The notes under the pieces are model-generated. The model was not told where the DNA came from, made no database searches, and worked only from the letters and a program-made list of their open reading frames with translations. Below, piece after piece: positions 25,626 to 34,079 of a stretch of 64,000 nucleotides of DNA (the stretch's first letter is position 1; the number at the start of each line of letters is the position of its first letter). Both the position numbers and the translations under genes were made by a program. This stretch comes from an uncultured Acidimicrobiaceae bacterium (GTDB lineage: Bacteria > Actinomycetota > Acidimicrobiia > Acidimicrobiales > SZUA-35). The stretch is taken from the NCBI GenBank assembly GCA_947259095.1, contig CAMYLA010000021.1, positions 18,867 through 82,866 of the forward strand. The letters are read 5' to 3'.

Positions 25626-26144
25626 CTAGGGCCCTTCGCTGCGGATCCGCTCCACCTCGCTCATCGCCTCCTTGAGGCGATCGATCCACTCCGCCTGGTG
25701 CTGGCCGACCTGGTGGACGCACCACGCCAGGCCCTCCGATCGGCTCCGGACCACGCCGGAGTCGATCAAGGTGTCGAGAACCCGCCGCTGGTCGAACCTG
25801 AGGCGGGTCATGACCGGGACCGAGGCGGTGGTGAAACGGATCTCGACCGGCCCACACGACGCCACCCACGAAACGGTTCGCCCCCACCGGGCCTGGGCTG
25901 CTTCGGCGATCTTCATCCGCTGCAGCCTGGTCTCCTCCCGGAAGGCCGACAGGCGGGCCTCGGCCGCCACCTTCACCGCATCTTCGCCCTCCGGGGTAGC
26001 CGACGGGATTGCCACCGTGCCGAAGACCAGGATCTCGTCCCGGTCGGCCATGACCCGGACCGGCTCGGGAAACCAATCGTCTGGGACCCGGCCGGCGAAC
26101 CAGGCCGCGGTCTCGATTTCGTCACAGGGAGGGCGGTTGCTCAT
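25626..26144 (-). CDS. Unknown protein with possible ribbon-helix-helix-like C-terminus
   Basis: I do not recognise this 172-residue protein. ATG 26144 has an AGGAG ribosome binding site at 7 bases, and codon use looks normal. The middle (about residues 35-110) alternates strands and helices with GTVAIPS and WVASCGPVEIRFTT. The last 50 residues include LRFDQRRVLDTLIDSGVVRSR, which resembles the strand-helix-helix of Arc/MetJ-type DNA-binding proteins. It is convergent with the NadD-like gene and divergent from lon, so it could act on the palindromic lon promoter, but that is only a guess. Confidence 0.6.
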   Translation of the reverse strand: MSNRPPCDEIETAAWFAGRVPDDWFPEPVRVMADRDEILVFGTVAIPSATPEGEDAVKVAAEARLSAFREETRLQRMKIAEAAQARWGRTVSWVASCGPVEIRFTTASVPVMTRLRFDQRRVLDTLIDSGVVRSRSEGLAWCVHQVGQHQAEWIDRLKEAMSEVERIRSEGP

Positions 26145-26256
26145 CTGATCGGCTCCTGGTGGTTCCCGGTCGGTTTCCGGGGTGAGGATCGGGCTACGGG
26201 TTTGCAAGTGTCAGGTCTCACCAAAGCAAGTGGGAATGCCAGGTGACTTGCTAGCG

Positions 26257-26295
26257 TTGAACCTACTACCGGAATTACATGTAATCAAGTAATTC
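26257..26295 (+). promoter_or_regulatory. lon promoter with overlapping palindromes
   Basis: TTGAAC (26257-26262), a 17-base spacer and TGTAAT (26280-26285) make a good promoter. The palindrome ATTACATGTAAT (26274-26285) covers the -10. A second inverted repeat GAATTAC-N10-GTAATTC (26272-26278, 26289-26295) surrounds it. GCAAGT-N14-ACTTGC lies just upstream (about 26226-26251). The AT-rich operator stands out in this GC-rich DNA. It does not match the HspR consensus. Confidence 0.6.
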
Positions 26296-26386
26296 TGCGC
26301 TGGAGCACTGGCTCCAGCCCCGTATCTCCGCTGATCGAGGCGGTCTACGGGTTGCCCCCGACCCTCCCCGAGGAGATTCGTCACCC

Positions 26387-28831
26387 ATGCCCACCATCGA
26401 TCTGCCCGAGTCCGAGCAACCGGAATCCAATTCGACGCCACAACAACTGCCGGTCCTGCCCCTTCCCGACGGGGTCATCTTCCCTGACATGGTGGTCACG
26501 GTCACCATGCAGTCCCCCGAGGCACAGCAGATCCTGGCCTCGGTCCAGGACGGTCGGCTGCTACTCGTCCCCCGGGTCGACGGCGTCTACGCCCGGGTCG
26601 GCGTGATCGCAACCATCGAAGACCAGGACGCCCTGCCCGACGGTTCACCAACCGTCACCGTCCGGGCCCACACCAGGGCCAGGGTCGGGGCCGGGGTCGT
26701 CGGCGCCACCAACGGTCTGTGGGTCGACGTCCACCCGATCGACGAGCCCCAACCCGATCGGGAGACCACCGAGCTCGCCACCAGCTATCGGGCCGCGGCC
26801 ACCAACCTGCTGGAGCGGGTCGGCGGGCGCCGCATGGCCGGCGTCATTCCCCCGATCGACGAGCCGGGAACCCTGGCAGACTCGATCGCCTACTGGCCGG
26901 ACCTGTCCATCGAACAGCGGGTCGAGCTGCTCGAGGCCATCGACGTGAAGGTGCGCCTCGGGCTGGCAACGGAGTGGGTGAAGCAGGCACTGGCCGAGCT
27001 GGAAATCAGGGAGAAGATCCAGCGGGAGGTGTCGGACGATCTCGAGACCTCGCAGAAAGAGGCCATTCTCCGCCGCCAGATGGCGGCCATCCAGAACGAA
27101 CTGGGCGAGGCCGGCGGCGACGCCATCGCCGAGTATCGGGCCATGCTCGACCAACTGCGGGCGTCGGAGGTGGTGAACGACATCACGATCAAGGCGATCG
27201 AGAAAGAGGTCAACCGCCTCGAACGCACCGGCAACGAGTCCATGGAGGGCAACTGGATCCGGACCTGGCTCGACACCGTGTTCGACATCCCGTGGACCGA
27301 TCGCTCGGTGGAACGCCTGGACCTCACCGAGGCCCGCCGCATCCTCGACGCCGACCACACCGGGCTGGCCGAGGTGAAAGATCGACTGATCGAGTTCCTG
27401 GCCGTCCGCAAGCTCCGAAGCGATCGCAACATCACCGACGAGGGCAAGAGCCGTCGCAGCGGAGCCATCCTGGCCCTGATCGGCCCACCCGGTGTCGGCA
27501 AGACCTCGCTGGGTGAGTCGGTGGCCCGATCCCTCGGCCGCGACTTCGTTCGACTGGCGTTGGGCGGTATCCGCGACGAGGCCGAGATCCGGGGCCATCG
27601 GCGGACCTACGTCGGGGCTCGACCGGGCCGGCTGGTGGCGGCCCTGACCGAGGCCGGGTCGATGAACCCGGTCATCCTGCTCGACGAGATCGACAAGGTC
27701 AGCGGCGGCTGGCAGGGCGACCCCTCGGCCGCCTTGCTGGAGGTGCTCGATCCGGCCCAGAACCACTCGTTCCGGGATCACTACCTGGAGTTCGAGCTCG
27801 ACCTGTCCGATGTGGTGTTCGTCGCAACGGCGAACGTGCTCGACACCATCCCCGGCCCGCTGCTGGACCGGCTGGAGCTGATCAACCTCGACGGCTACAC
27901 CGAGGTCGAGAAGACCACGATCGCCCGCGACCATCTCCTGCCCCGGTTGCTGGAGCGCAACGGGCTGCGGGCGAACGAGGTGTCGATCACCGATGACGCC
28001 CTGGCCGGCATCGCCTCCCGCTACACCCGGGAGGCCGGCGTGCGGCGGCTGGAGCGCCAGCTCGACAAGGCGATCCGCAAGACCGCAACCAGGATCGCAA
28101 GCCAAGCCCTCGACGAGCTCGGTTCGAAGGAACCGAACGAGGCCGCCGACACCGAGACCGATCGGGCCGAGGCGGGCCGACCCGAGGCGAACACGGAGAC
28201 GGATCGGGCCGAGCCGACCATCGTCATCACCGACGCCGATCTGGCCGACCTGTTGGGCAAGGCGATCCCCGAGGAGCAGGTGACCGATCGCATCGATCGG
28301 CCAGGCATCGCCACCGGTCTGGCGGTGACCGGCGCCGGCGGCGACGTGCTGTTCGTGGAGACCGCGCTGGTCGAGGGCGATGGCGAAACCATCCTCACCG
28401 GCCAACTGGGCGACGTGATGAAGGAGTCGGCATCGATCGTCCGCTCCCTGGTCAGCACCAAGAGCGAGACCCTGGGCTTCACCATGCCCGAGCGCAAACG
28501 ACTGCATGTGCACTTCCCGGCCGGCGCGGTACCAAAGGACGGGCCATCGGCCGGCGTCACGATGACCACCGCCCTGGTCAGCCTGCTGAGCGGCCGCAAG
28601 GTCCGCTCCGATCTGGCGATGACCGGCGAGGTCACCCTCCAGGGGCGGGTCCTGCCCATCGGCGGCGTGAAGCAGAAGGTGCTGGCCGCGCACCGGGCCG
28701 GCCTCACCACGGTGATCCTCCCAAAGGACAACGGCCAGGATCTCGACGACATCCCCGCCGAGGTGCGGGACCAGATGAACATCGAACTGGTGGCCGATGT
28801 CGATCAGGTTCTGGCCCTGGCGCTGACCTGA
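26387..28831 (+). CDS. lon: ATP-dependent protease Lon
   Basis: This 814-residue serine protease degrades damaged and regulatory proteins. The LAN substrate-binding domain starts at QLPVLPLPDGVIFPDMV. The AAA module has Walker A GPPGVGKTS and Walker B VILLDEIDK. The protease domain has the catalytic Ser in KDGPSAGVTMTTAL and the Lys in GGVKQKVLAAHRAG. A repetitive acidic linker (about residues 585-612, TETDRAE occurring twice) lies between the AAA and protease parts, where most Lon proteins have a short connection. ATG 26387 follows GAGGAG at a long spacing. The gene is monocistronic under the palindromic promoter upstream. Confidence 0.95.
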   Translation: MPTIDLPESEQPESNSTPQQLPVLPLPDGVIFPDMVVTVTMQSPEAQQILASVQDGRLLLVPRVDGVYARVGVIATIEDQDALPDGSPTVTVRAHTRARVGAGVVGATNGLWVDVHPIDEPQPDRETTELATSYRAAATNLLERVGGRRMAGVIPPIDEPGTLADSIAYWPDLSIEQRVELLEAIDVKVRLGLATEWVKQALAELEIREKIQREVSDDLETSQKEAILRRQMAAIQNELGEAGGDAIAEYRAMLDQLRASEVVNDITIKAIEKEVNRLERTGNESMEGNWIRTWLDTVFDIPWTDRSVERLDLTEARRILDADHTGLAEVKDRLIEFLAVRKLRSDRNITDEGKSRRSGAILALIGPPGVGKTSLGESVARSLGRDFVRLALGGIRDEAEIRGHRRTYVGARPGRLVAALTEAGSMNPVILLDEIDKVSGGWQGDPSAALLEVLDPAQNHSFRDHYLEFELDLSDVVFVATANVLDTIPGPLLDRLELINLDGYTEVEKTTIARDHLLPRLLERNGLRANEVSITDDALAGIASRYTREAGVRRLERQLDKAIRKTATRIASQALDELGSKEPNEAADTETDRAEAGRPEANTETDRAEPTIVITDADLADLLGKAIPEEQVTDRIDRPGIATGLAVTGAGGDVLFVETALVEGDGETILTGQLGDVMKESASIVRSLVSTKSETLGFTMPERKRLHVHFPAGAVPKDGPSAGVTMTTALVSLLSGRKVRSDLAMTGEVTLQGRVLPIGGVKQKVLAAHRAGLTTVILPKDNGQDLDDIPAEVRDQMNIELVADVDQVLALALT

Positions 28832-28838
28832 CCGGCCC

Positions 28839-28917
28839 TGACAACAGTCCTGTGACAACAGTCCTGTGACAACCGGTCTCTGCAACAGTCCGTTGCAGAG
28901 ACCGGTCAGGCTGTTGT
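28839..28917 (+). promoter_or_regulatory. Operator-like repeat region before the MFS exporter
   Basis: Two tandem copies of TGACAACAGTCCTG (28839-28852, 28853-28866) and a partial third lead into a perfect 15-bp inverted repeat, ACCGGTCTCTGCAAC (28872-28886) and GTTGCAGAGACCGGT (28892-28906), with loop AGTCC. CAACAGTCC occurs three times, the last spanning the loop. A possible promoter is TTGCAG (28893-28898) and TAGTTT (28917-28922), overlapping the right arm. This suits the TetR-type regulator encoded downstream. It could also terminate lon transcription. Confidence 0.7.
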
Positions 28918-28986
28918 AGTTTTCGGGGGCCGCAGACCGACAGGGCACCCGGTACCAGTCGCCGGCGGCCGGACAAGGACGACAAC

Positions 28987-30588
28987 ATGACCATCGACGA
29001 AGGGTCGCTCGCCCCCGACGATCCAGTGCCCGCAGGGTTCGACCCGGCCATGCTCGGCCCCGACGGCACCGGCCACCCCCGCCGGAACCTGATCCTGGTG
29101 ATCATGTGCCTGTGCCTGGTGCTGATCGTCGCCGCCGTGAGTTCGCTCAACGTGGCCATTCCCACCATCGTTCGTGAGCTGGATCCCAGCAGCACCGAGC
29201 AGTTGTGGATCGTTGCCTCCTACGCCCTGGTGTTCGCCGGTCTGCTCCTGCTGTGCGGGGCCCTCGGCGATCGCTACGGTCGCAAGAATGCCTTGATGGT
29301 GGGGCTCGTCATCTTCGGCGGGGCTTCGAGCCTGGCCGCCTATGCCGACGACGCCACCCAGCTCATCACCTACCGCTCGATCATGGGTATCGGGGCGGCG
29401 CTGATCATGCCGGCAACCCTGTCGACACTCACCGTGGTGTTCGCCCCCCGCGATCGGGCCAAGGCCATTGCGGTCTGGGCCGGCTTCGCCGGTGCCGGCG
29501 GAGCCATCGGGCCGGTGGCCAGTGGACTGTTGCTCGAGTGGTTCTGGTGGGGTTCGGTGTTCTTCATCACCGTGCCGATCGCCGCCGCAGCCCTGGTGGC
29601 CATCATCGCCGTCGTGCCGAACTCGGCCGACAGCGCCAAGCACCGCCTCGACTACGTCGGCGCGGTGCTGTCGGTGATCGCACTGGTCGGGTTCGTGTTC
29701 GCCATCATCGAGGGACCGGAGATCGGCTGGCTCGATCCCATCACCGTCGGGGCGTTCATGATGTCGGTCATCGCAGCGTTGGTGTACATCCGCTGGGAGC
29801 GAAGGGTCGAACACCCCCTCCTCGACCCGGAGTACTTCCGCATTCCCAGCTTCGGGCTTGGCAGCCTGACCATCACCGTGGCGTTCATGGCGATGTTCGG
29901 GATGTTCTTCCTGTTGACCCTGTACATGCAGTTCGTGCTCGGCTATTCGGCGCTCGGTGCGGCGGTGCGGCTGCTGCCGTTCTCGGTGGTGATGATCGCC
30001 CTCGCCCCCCGGAGCCCGCTTTTCATCGCCAAGTTCGGGGTGGCCAGGGTGGTGTCGCTTGGGTTCCTCATCCAATCGATCGGTTTCGCCCTGGCGATGT
30101 TGCTCGACGTCGACAGCGGCTACCCGCTGTTGCTGGCCGCCGTCGTGCCGATGGCGGCCGGGATGGCACTGCTCATGCCACCGACGACCAACGCCATCGT
30201 CAGCTCCCTACCCCAGGACAAGGCCGGGGTCGCCTCGGCGGTCAACGACACCACCCGGGAGGTCGGCGGCGCGGTGGGTATCGCCCTGCTCGGCACCCTG
30301 GTGACCGTCAACTACCAGCGTGCCATGGACGACGTCACCAGCGGCCTGCCCCCCGAGGTGGCGGAGCTGGCCGGCGACTCGATCGGTGGGGCCTCGCTGG
30401 CCGCCGGCGGCCTGGACCCGAGCGTGGCGGGGCCGCTGGTCGACGCGGCGAACGCCGCCTTCGTCGACGGCACCAGGCTGGCGTTCGGCGTCGCCGCCGC
30501 CCTCGGCCTGACCATGTCGGTGATCATCGGCCGCTACTACCCCCGGGATCGGGCCGACCGGGCGGCAACGGAGCCGGCCGTTCGATGA
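28987..30588 (+). CDS. MFS drug/metabolite exporter (DHA2, EmrB/QacA type)
   Basis: This 533-residue polytopic protein of the 14-helix drug:H+ antiporter family has the motif A loop GDRYGRKNALMVG and motif C region WAGFAGAGGAIGPVASG. EWFWWGSVFFITVPIA is also typical of EmrB/QacA. A 35-residue polar N-terminus precedes the first helix. A ribosome binding site (AAGGA) lies before ATG 28987. The stop overlaps the regulator start by 4 bases, so exporter and regulator are made together. The substrate is unknown. Confidence 0.88.
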   Translation: MTIDEGSLAPDDPVPAGFDPAMLGPDGTGHPRRNLILVIMCLCLVLIVAAVSSLNVAIPTIVRELDPSSTEQLWIVASYALVFAGLLLLCGALGDRYGRKNALMVGLVIFGGASSLAAYADDATQLITYRSIMGIGAALIMPATLSTLTVVFAPRDRAKAIAVWAGFAGAGGAIGPVASGLLLEWFWWGSVFFITVPIAAAALVAIIAVVPNSADSAKHRLDYVGAVLSVIALVGFVFAIIEGPEIGWLDPITVGAFMMSVIAALVYIRWERRVEHPLLDPEYFRIPSFGLGSLTITVAFMAMFGMFFLLTLYMQFVLGYSALGAAVRLLPFSVVMIALAPRSPLFIAKFGVARVVSLGFLIQSIGFALAMLLDVDSGYPLLLAAVVPMAAGMALLMPPTTNAIVSSLPQDKAGVASAVNDTTREVGGAVGIALLGTLVTVNYQRAMDDVTSGLPPEVAELAGDSIGGASLAAGGLDPSVAGPLVDAANAAFVDGTRLAFGVAAALGLTMSVIIGRYYPRDRADRAATEPAVR

Positions 30589-31235
30589 CCGACACCCCGG
30601 TCCGTTCCGGTGCCGACAACGACGTCGACCCCCGGATCGCCAGGACCCGCGAGGTGGTGCTGGCGGCCACGATGTGGGAGCTGGCGGAGGTGGGCTTCGA
30701 ACGGGTGTCCATCGATGCGGTGGCGGAGCGAAGCGGCGTCGCCCGCAGCACGATCTACCGCAATTGGGACGCTCGATCCACCCTGCTGGCCGTGGCGTTC
30801 CGCAGGCTCCACGCCTGCGGGCCGAAACGTCCGGCGCCCGGCGCCACCTTGACCCAGGATCTGGAGCGGCTCGGCCGCATGCTCATCGAGCGGCTCGGCT
30901 CCGACGAGTGGAGCCGCACGGTGCCCTCGCTCATCAGCGCCGCGGTCCACGACCCGCCGATGCGAGCGCTGCTGGCCACCTTCAGCGATGAGCGGGCGGA
31001 GGAGGCGGGCCAGATCCTGCGACGGGCCCTGGCCCGGGAGGAGATCGCCCTCCCCGATGATCTCGACGGTCGGGCGCTCGATGAGGTGCTCGAGCGTTTT
31101 GTCGCCCCTTTTTTCTTCCGGCGGCTGGTCTCCCAGCGTCCGCTCGACGAGGCGTTCCTCCGAGCCCAGGTCGAGGCGGCCGTCGCCGATTCGACGGGGC
31201 CCGGGTCGAAGGGCGGTTCGCCCGGTCCGGGCTGA
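30585..31235 (+). CDS. TetR family transcriptional regulator
   Basis: This 216-residue regulator has an N-terminal DNA-binding domain at about residues 18-70 with VSIDAVAERSGVARSTIYRNW, the classic TetR helix-turn-helix. A helical ligand-binding domain follows (TetR_C type, with RRLVSQRPLDEAF near the end). ATG 30585 overlaps the exporter stop (ATGA). Being the second gene of the operon, it probably controls the exporter and itself through the 15-bp inverted repeat at 28872-28906. Confidence 0.88.
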   Translation: MTDTPVRSGADNDVDPRIARTREVVLAATMWELAEVGFERVSIDAVAERSGVARSTIYRNWDARSTLLAVAFRRLHACGPKRPAPGATLTQDLERLGRMLIERLGSDEWSRTVPSLISAAVHDPPMRALLATFSDERAEEAGQILRRALAREEIALPDDLDGRALDEVLERFVAPFFFRRLVSQRPLDEAFLRAQVEAAVADSTGPGSKGGSPGPG

Positions 31236-31288
31236 GGTCGTCGGTAGAAAGGCCCACCCGGTTCGGTCGAGGAAAATCGCCGTAGGAC

Positions 31289-31318
31289 TTCGACTGGCAC
31301 CCGGTCAGCGGCAATACT
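31289..31318 (+). promoter_or_regulatory. Possible promoter of the CoxL-like gene
   Basis: TTCGAC (31289-31294), an 18-base spacer and AATACT (31313-31318) lie 62 bases before ATG 31381. An AGGAG ribosome binding site sits 9 bases before the start. Confidence 0.35.
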
Positions 31319-31380
31319 GGAGCCTCTTCCGTCCGCATTTCCTGGCGGCGGATCCATTCGGCAATCAGGAGCGTTCGTTC

Positions 31381-33669
31381 ATGACAGCAGTGCAGGGCTC
31401 GATTCTCGGCAACTCGGTTCTCCGGCGGGAAGATCCGACGTTGCTCACCGGCAGCGATGAGTACTACGACGACATGACCGTCACCGGTGTCGGCTATGTC
31501 TTCTTCGTCCGGTCCCCCTATGCGCACGCCACCCTCGGCAACATCGACACCGCAGATGCCGAATCGATGCCGGGCGTTGTCGGCGTCTACACCGCCGACA
31601 ACCTGGAGATCGCCGACTTCCAGGGTTTCCCGATGTTCCCCGCGGAGTTCAATCGACCGGTCCTGGCCAAGGGTAAGGTCCGCCTGGTCGGTGACATCGT
31701 CGCCGCCGTGGTGGCCGAGACCAGGGAACAGGCGGCAGATGCCGCCGAGACGGTCGTCGTCGATTACGACCCGCTGCCGGTGGTGACCGACATGGAGGCC
31801 GCCCTGGCCGACGACGCCCCGATCCTGTTCGAGGCCCACGGTTCCAACATGGTGTTCGAGACCGCCATCGGTGCGGACGAGGACCCGCTGGAGGGTGCGG
31901 AACGGGTGGTCGAGGGTCGCATCGTCAGCCAGCGGTTGGCCGGCGTCCCGATGGAGCCGAACGGTTGCCTGTCGATCCCCGAGGGTGATCACATGACGGT
32001 CTGGATCCCCAGCCAGAATCCGGTTGCGGTTCGCGACGCAATCGTGGGCCAGCTCGGCCTCGATCCGGCCAAGGTTCGGGTCGCAGCCCCCACCGTGGGC
32101 GGAGGTTTCGGCCCCAAGGCCGGCCCGTACCCCGAGCACTTCCTCACCACCAAACTGGCCCAGGAGCTCAACCGGCCCATCAAGTGGACCGAGGAGCGGT
32201 CGGAAAACATGCTGTCGCTGGTGCACGGCCGGGCCATGGTGCTCTACGCCAAGCTGGGCCTGACCAACGACGGCACGATCACCGGTCTGGATGTCGACGT
32301 CGTGGCCGACGGCGGTGCCTACCCCGGTATCGGCGCCTTCCTCACCATGTTCACCCAGACCATGATCCAGGGTGTCTACCAGATACCCAAGATTCGTTAC
32401 CACGCTCGCTCGGCGGTGACCAACACCACCACCACCGGCGCCTACCGCGGCGCCGGCCGGCCGGAGGCCACCCAGATGCTGGAGCGGATCGTCGACATCG
32501 CAGCCGACGAGCTCGGCATGGATCCGGCCGAGATCCGCCGGAAGAACTTCCTCCAACCGGATGCGTTCCCCCTCACCACCCACGGCGGCGCCAACTACGA
32601 CTGCGGCGAGTACGAGAAGGCCCTCGACGCCGCCTTGGAAGCGGCCGACTACCAGGGCCTGCTGGCCCAGCAGGCCGAACGTCGGGCCTCCGGCGACTCC
32701 AAGCAGCTCGGCATCGGCGTCTCCACCTACGTCGAGGTGACGGCCCCGGCCGGGCTCCACGTCGAGTACGGCGCAGTCGAGGTCAACGAGGACGGCACCG
32801 TCTCGGCCCGGGTCGGCACCAGCGCCCACGGCCAAGGCCACGAGACCGCCTTCTCGATGATCGTGTCCGACATGCTCGGCGTTTCGATGGACGACGTCAT
32901 CCTGATCCAGTCCGACACCGACGAGATTCCCCGAGGCGCAGGCACCATGGGCTCCCGGTCGTTGCAGACCGCCGGCTCGGCGGTGCACGTCGCCTCGGAG
33001 ACCGTGCTCGGCAAGGCCAAGAAGTTGGCAGCCCACATGCTGGAGGCCAGCGAGTCCGACATCGTCACCGCCGAAGGCGGCCTCCAGGTGGCCGGTGTGC
33101 CAACGTCGAACGTGAGCTGGGCCGACCTGGCCAAGGCGGCAAACGACGACTCGAAGCGCCCGGCGGACATGGAGCCCGGCCTGGCCCACGAGCTCGACTT
33201 CGACGGGACCGATGCCACGTTCCCGTTCGGAGCCCACGTCTCGCTGGTCGAGGTCGACACCGAAACCGGTGAGGTCGAGATGTTGCGCCACGTCGCGGTC
33301 GACGATTGTGGCAAGATCCTCAACCCGCTGCTGGTCACCGGCCAACAGCACGGCGGCATCGCCCAGGGGGCGGCCCAGGCGCTGTACGAGATCGTGCAGT
33401 ACGACGAGGACGGCAACCCGGTCACCAGCAACCTGATGGACTACGCCATTCCGTCGGCCGCCGAGTTGCCTTCGTTCGAGACCTCGAACACCGAGACCCC
33501 CAGCCCCCGCAATCCGCTGGGCGCCAAGGGCATCGGTGAGTCGGGAACCATCGGCTCGACCCCCGCCATTCACAATGCGGTGATCGATGCGGTGTCCCAC
33601 CTCGGCATCCGTCACATCGACATGCCGTTGAGCAGCCAAACCGTTTGGCAGGCCATCCAGGACGCCTGA
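31381..33669 (+). CDS. CoxL-like (form II) molybdenum hydroxylase large subunit
   Basis: This 762-residue protein belongs to the xanthine dehydrogenase/CO dehydrogenase large-subunit family, which binds the molybdenum-molybdopterin cytosine dinucleotide cofactor. Landmarks are GGGFGPKAG, the active-site loop AYRGAGRPE, GTSAHGQGHET and the catalytic glutamate in KGIGESGTIG. The loop AYRGAGR marks form II enzymes of largely unknown substrate; true aerobic CO dehydrogenases carry AYRCSFR. The usual neighbours for the Fe-S and FAD subunits are absent on both sides, so partners must be encoded elsewhere. Longer in-frame starts overlap the TetR gene and lack homology. Confidence 0.88.
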   Translation: MTAVQGSILGNSVLRREDPTLLTGSDEYYDDMTVTGVGYVFFVRSPYAHATLGNIDTADAESMPGVVGVYTADNLEIADFQGFPMFPAEFNRPVLAKGKVRLVGDIVAAVVAETREQAADAAETVVVDYDPLPVVTDMEAALADDAPILFEAHGSNMVFETAIGADEDPLEGAERVVEGRIVSQRLAGVPMEPNGCLSIPEGDHMTVWIPSQNPVAVRDAIVGQLGLDPAKVRVAAPTVGGGFGPKAGPYPEHFLTTKLAQELNRPIKWTEERSENMLSLVHGRAMVLYAKLGLTNDGTITGLDVDVVADGGAYPGIGAFLTMFTQTMIQGVYQIPKIRYHARSAVTNTTTTGAYRGAGRPEATQMLERIVDIAADELGMDPAEIRRKNFLQPDAFPLTTHGGANYDCGEYEKALDAALEAADYQGLLAQQAERRASGDSKQLGIGVSTYVEVTAPAGLHVEYGAVEVNEDGTVSARVGTSAHGQGHETAFSMIVSDMLGVSMDDVILIQSDTDEIPRGAGTMGSRSLQTAGSAVHVASETVLGKAKKLAAHMLEASESDIVTAEGGLQVAGVPTSNVSWADLAKAANDDSKRPADMEPGLAHELDFDGTDATFPFGAHVSLVEVDTETGEVEMLRHVAVDDCGKILNPLLVTGQQHGGIAQGAAQALYEIVQYDEDGNPVTSNLMDYAIPSAAELPSFETSNTETPSPRNPLGAKGIGESGTIGSTPAIHNAVIDAVSHLGIRHIDMPLSSQTVWQAIQDA

Positions 33670-33685
33670 CCGGCCGGGACGAGAA

Positions 33686-33779
33686 TGGGCCGAAGGGCCC
33701 AGGACCTCCCCGTCACCCCAGTTGATGGTCCGGCTGGGCCGATCGGCCCAGAGGTGAGCCACCCGACCCACTGATCGGG
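33686..33779 (+). repeat. Three GC-rich hairpins after the CoxL-like gene
   Basis: TGGGCC-GAAG-GGCCCA (33686-33701), the 18-bp palindrome CTGGGCCGATCGGCCCAG (33734-33751) and CCCGA-N8-TCGGG (33762-33779) follow one another. They share the core GGGCCGA and could be processing sites, a structured 3' end or a small RNA. Confidence 0.6.
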
Positions 33780-33811
33780 CCAACCGAACCACAATCGAGT
33801 TCGAGTCGAGG

Positions 33812-33848
33812 GCCGAAGCGACATGATCGCTTCGGTCTTCGGCTTTTT
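33812..33848 (+). terminator. Rho-independent terminator of the CoxL-like gene
   Basis: GCCGAAG (33812-33818) pairs with CTTCGGC (33837-33843), followed directly by TTTTT (33844-33848). A competing inner stem CCGAAGCGA-CATGA-TCGCTTCGG is also perfect. The remaining 231 bases up to the next gene hold no recognisable gene or clear promoter. Confidence 0.75.
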
Positions 33849-34079
33849 CGGGTTCCCAACGACCTGCCTCCTGGTGACCGTGCCCAGTCGGCGGATGGTC
33901 CGGTCGACCCGGTGGCGGTGGTCGAACCGGCACGGTCCCCGCGGTGACGACCGCTCATGGAGCCCTGCGGCGGCGCTCTCCACACTTGGCCACAAGAGCA
34001 GGAAAGCGAACCATCGCTTCGCCGGTCGGAGGTCCGAGATGTGGATCTCAACCACCGGATGGGCCACATGAGATGAGAG

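Noticed and set aside
26645..28948. A 767-codon open frame antisense to lon
   Set aside because: It has no motifs, its codon positions follow lon, and it has no ribosome binding site or promoter.
31381..33669. Aerobic CO dehydrogenase large subunit
   Set aside because: The active-site loop is AYRGAGR rather than AYRCSFR, so the copper-binding cysteine is absent.
30982..33933. A 983-codon open frame on the minus strand across the CoxL-like gene
   Set aside because: It is rich in Gly, Arg, His and Val with no domain. It mirrors a conserved gene on the other strand, as happens often in GC-rich DNA.
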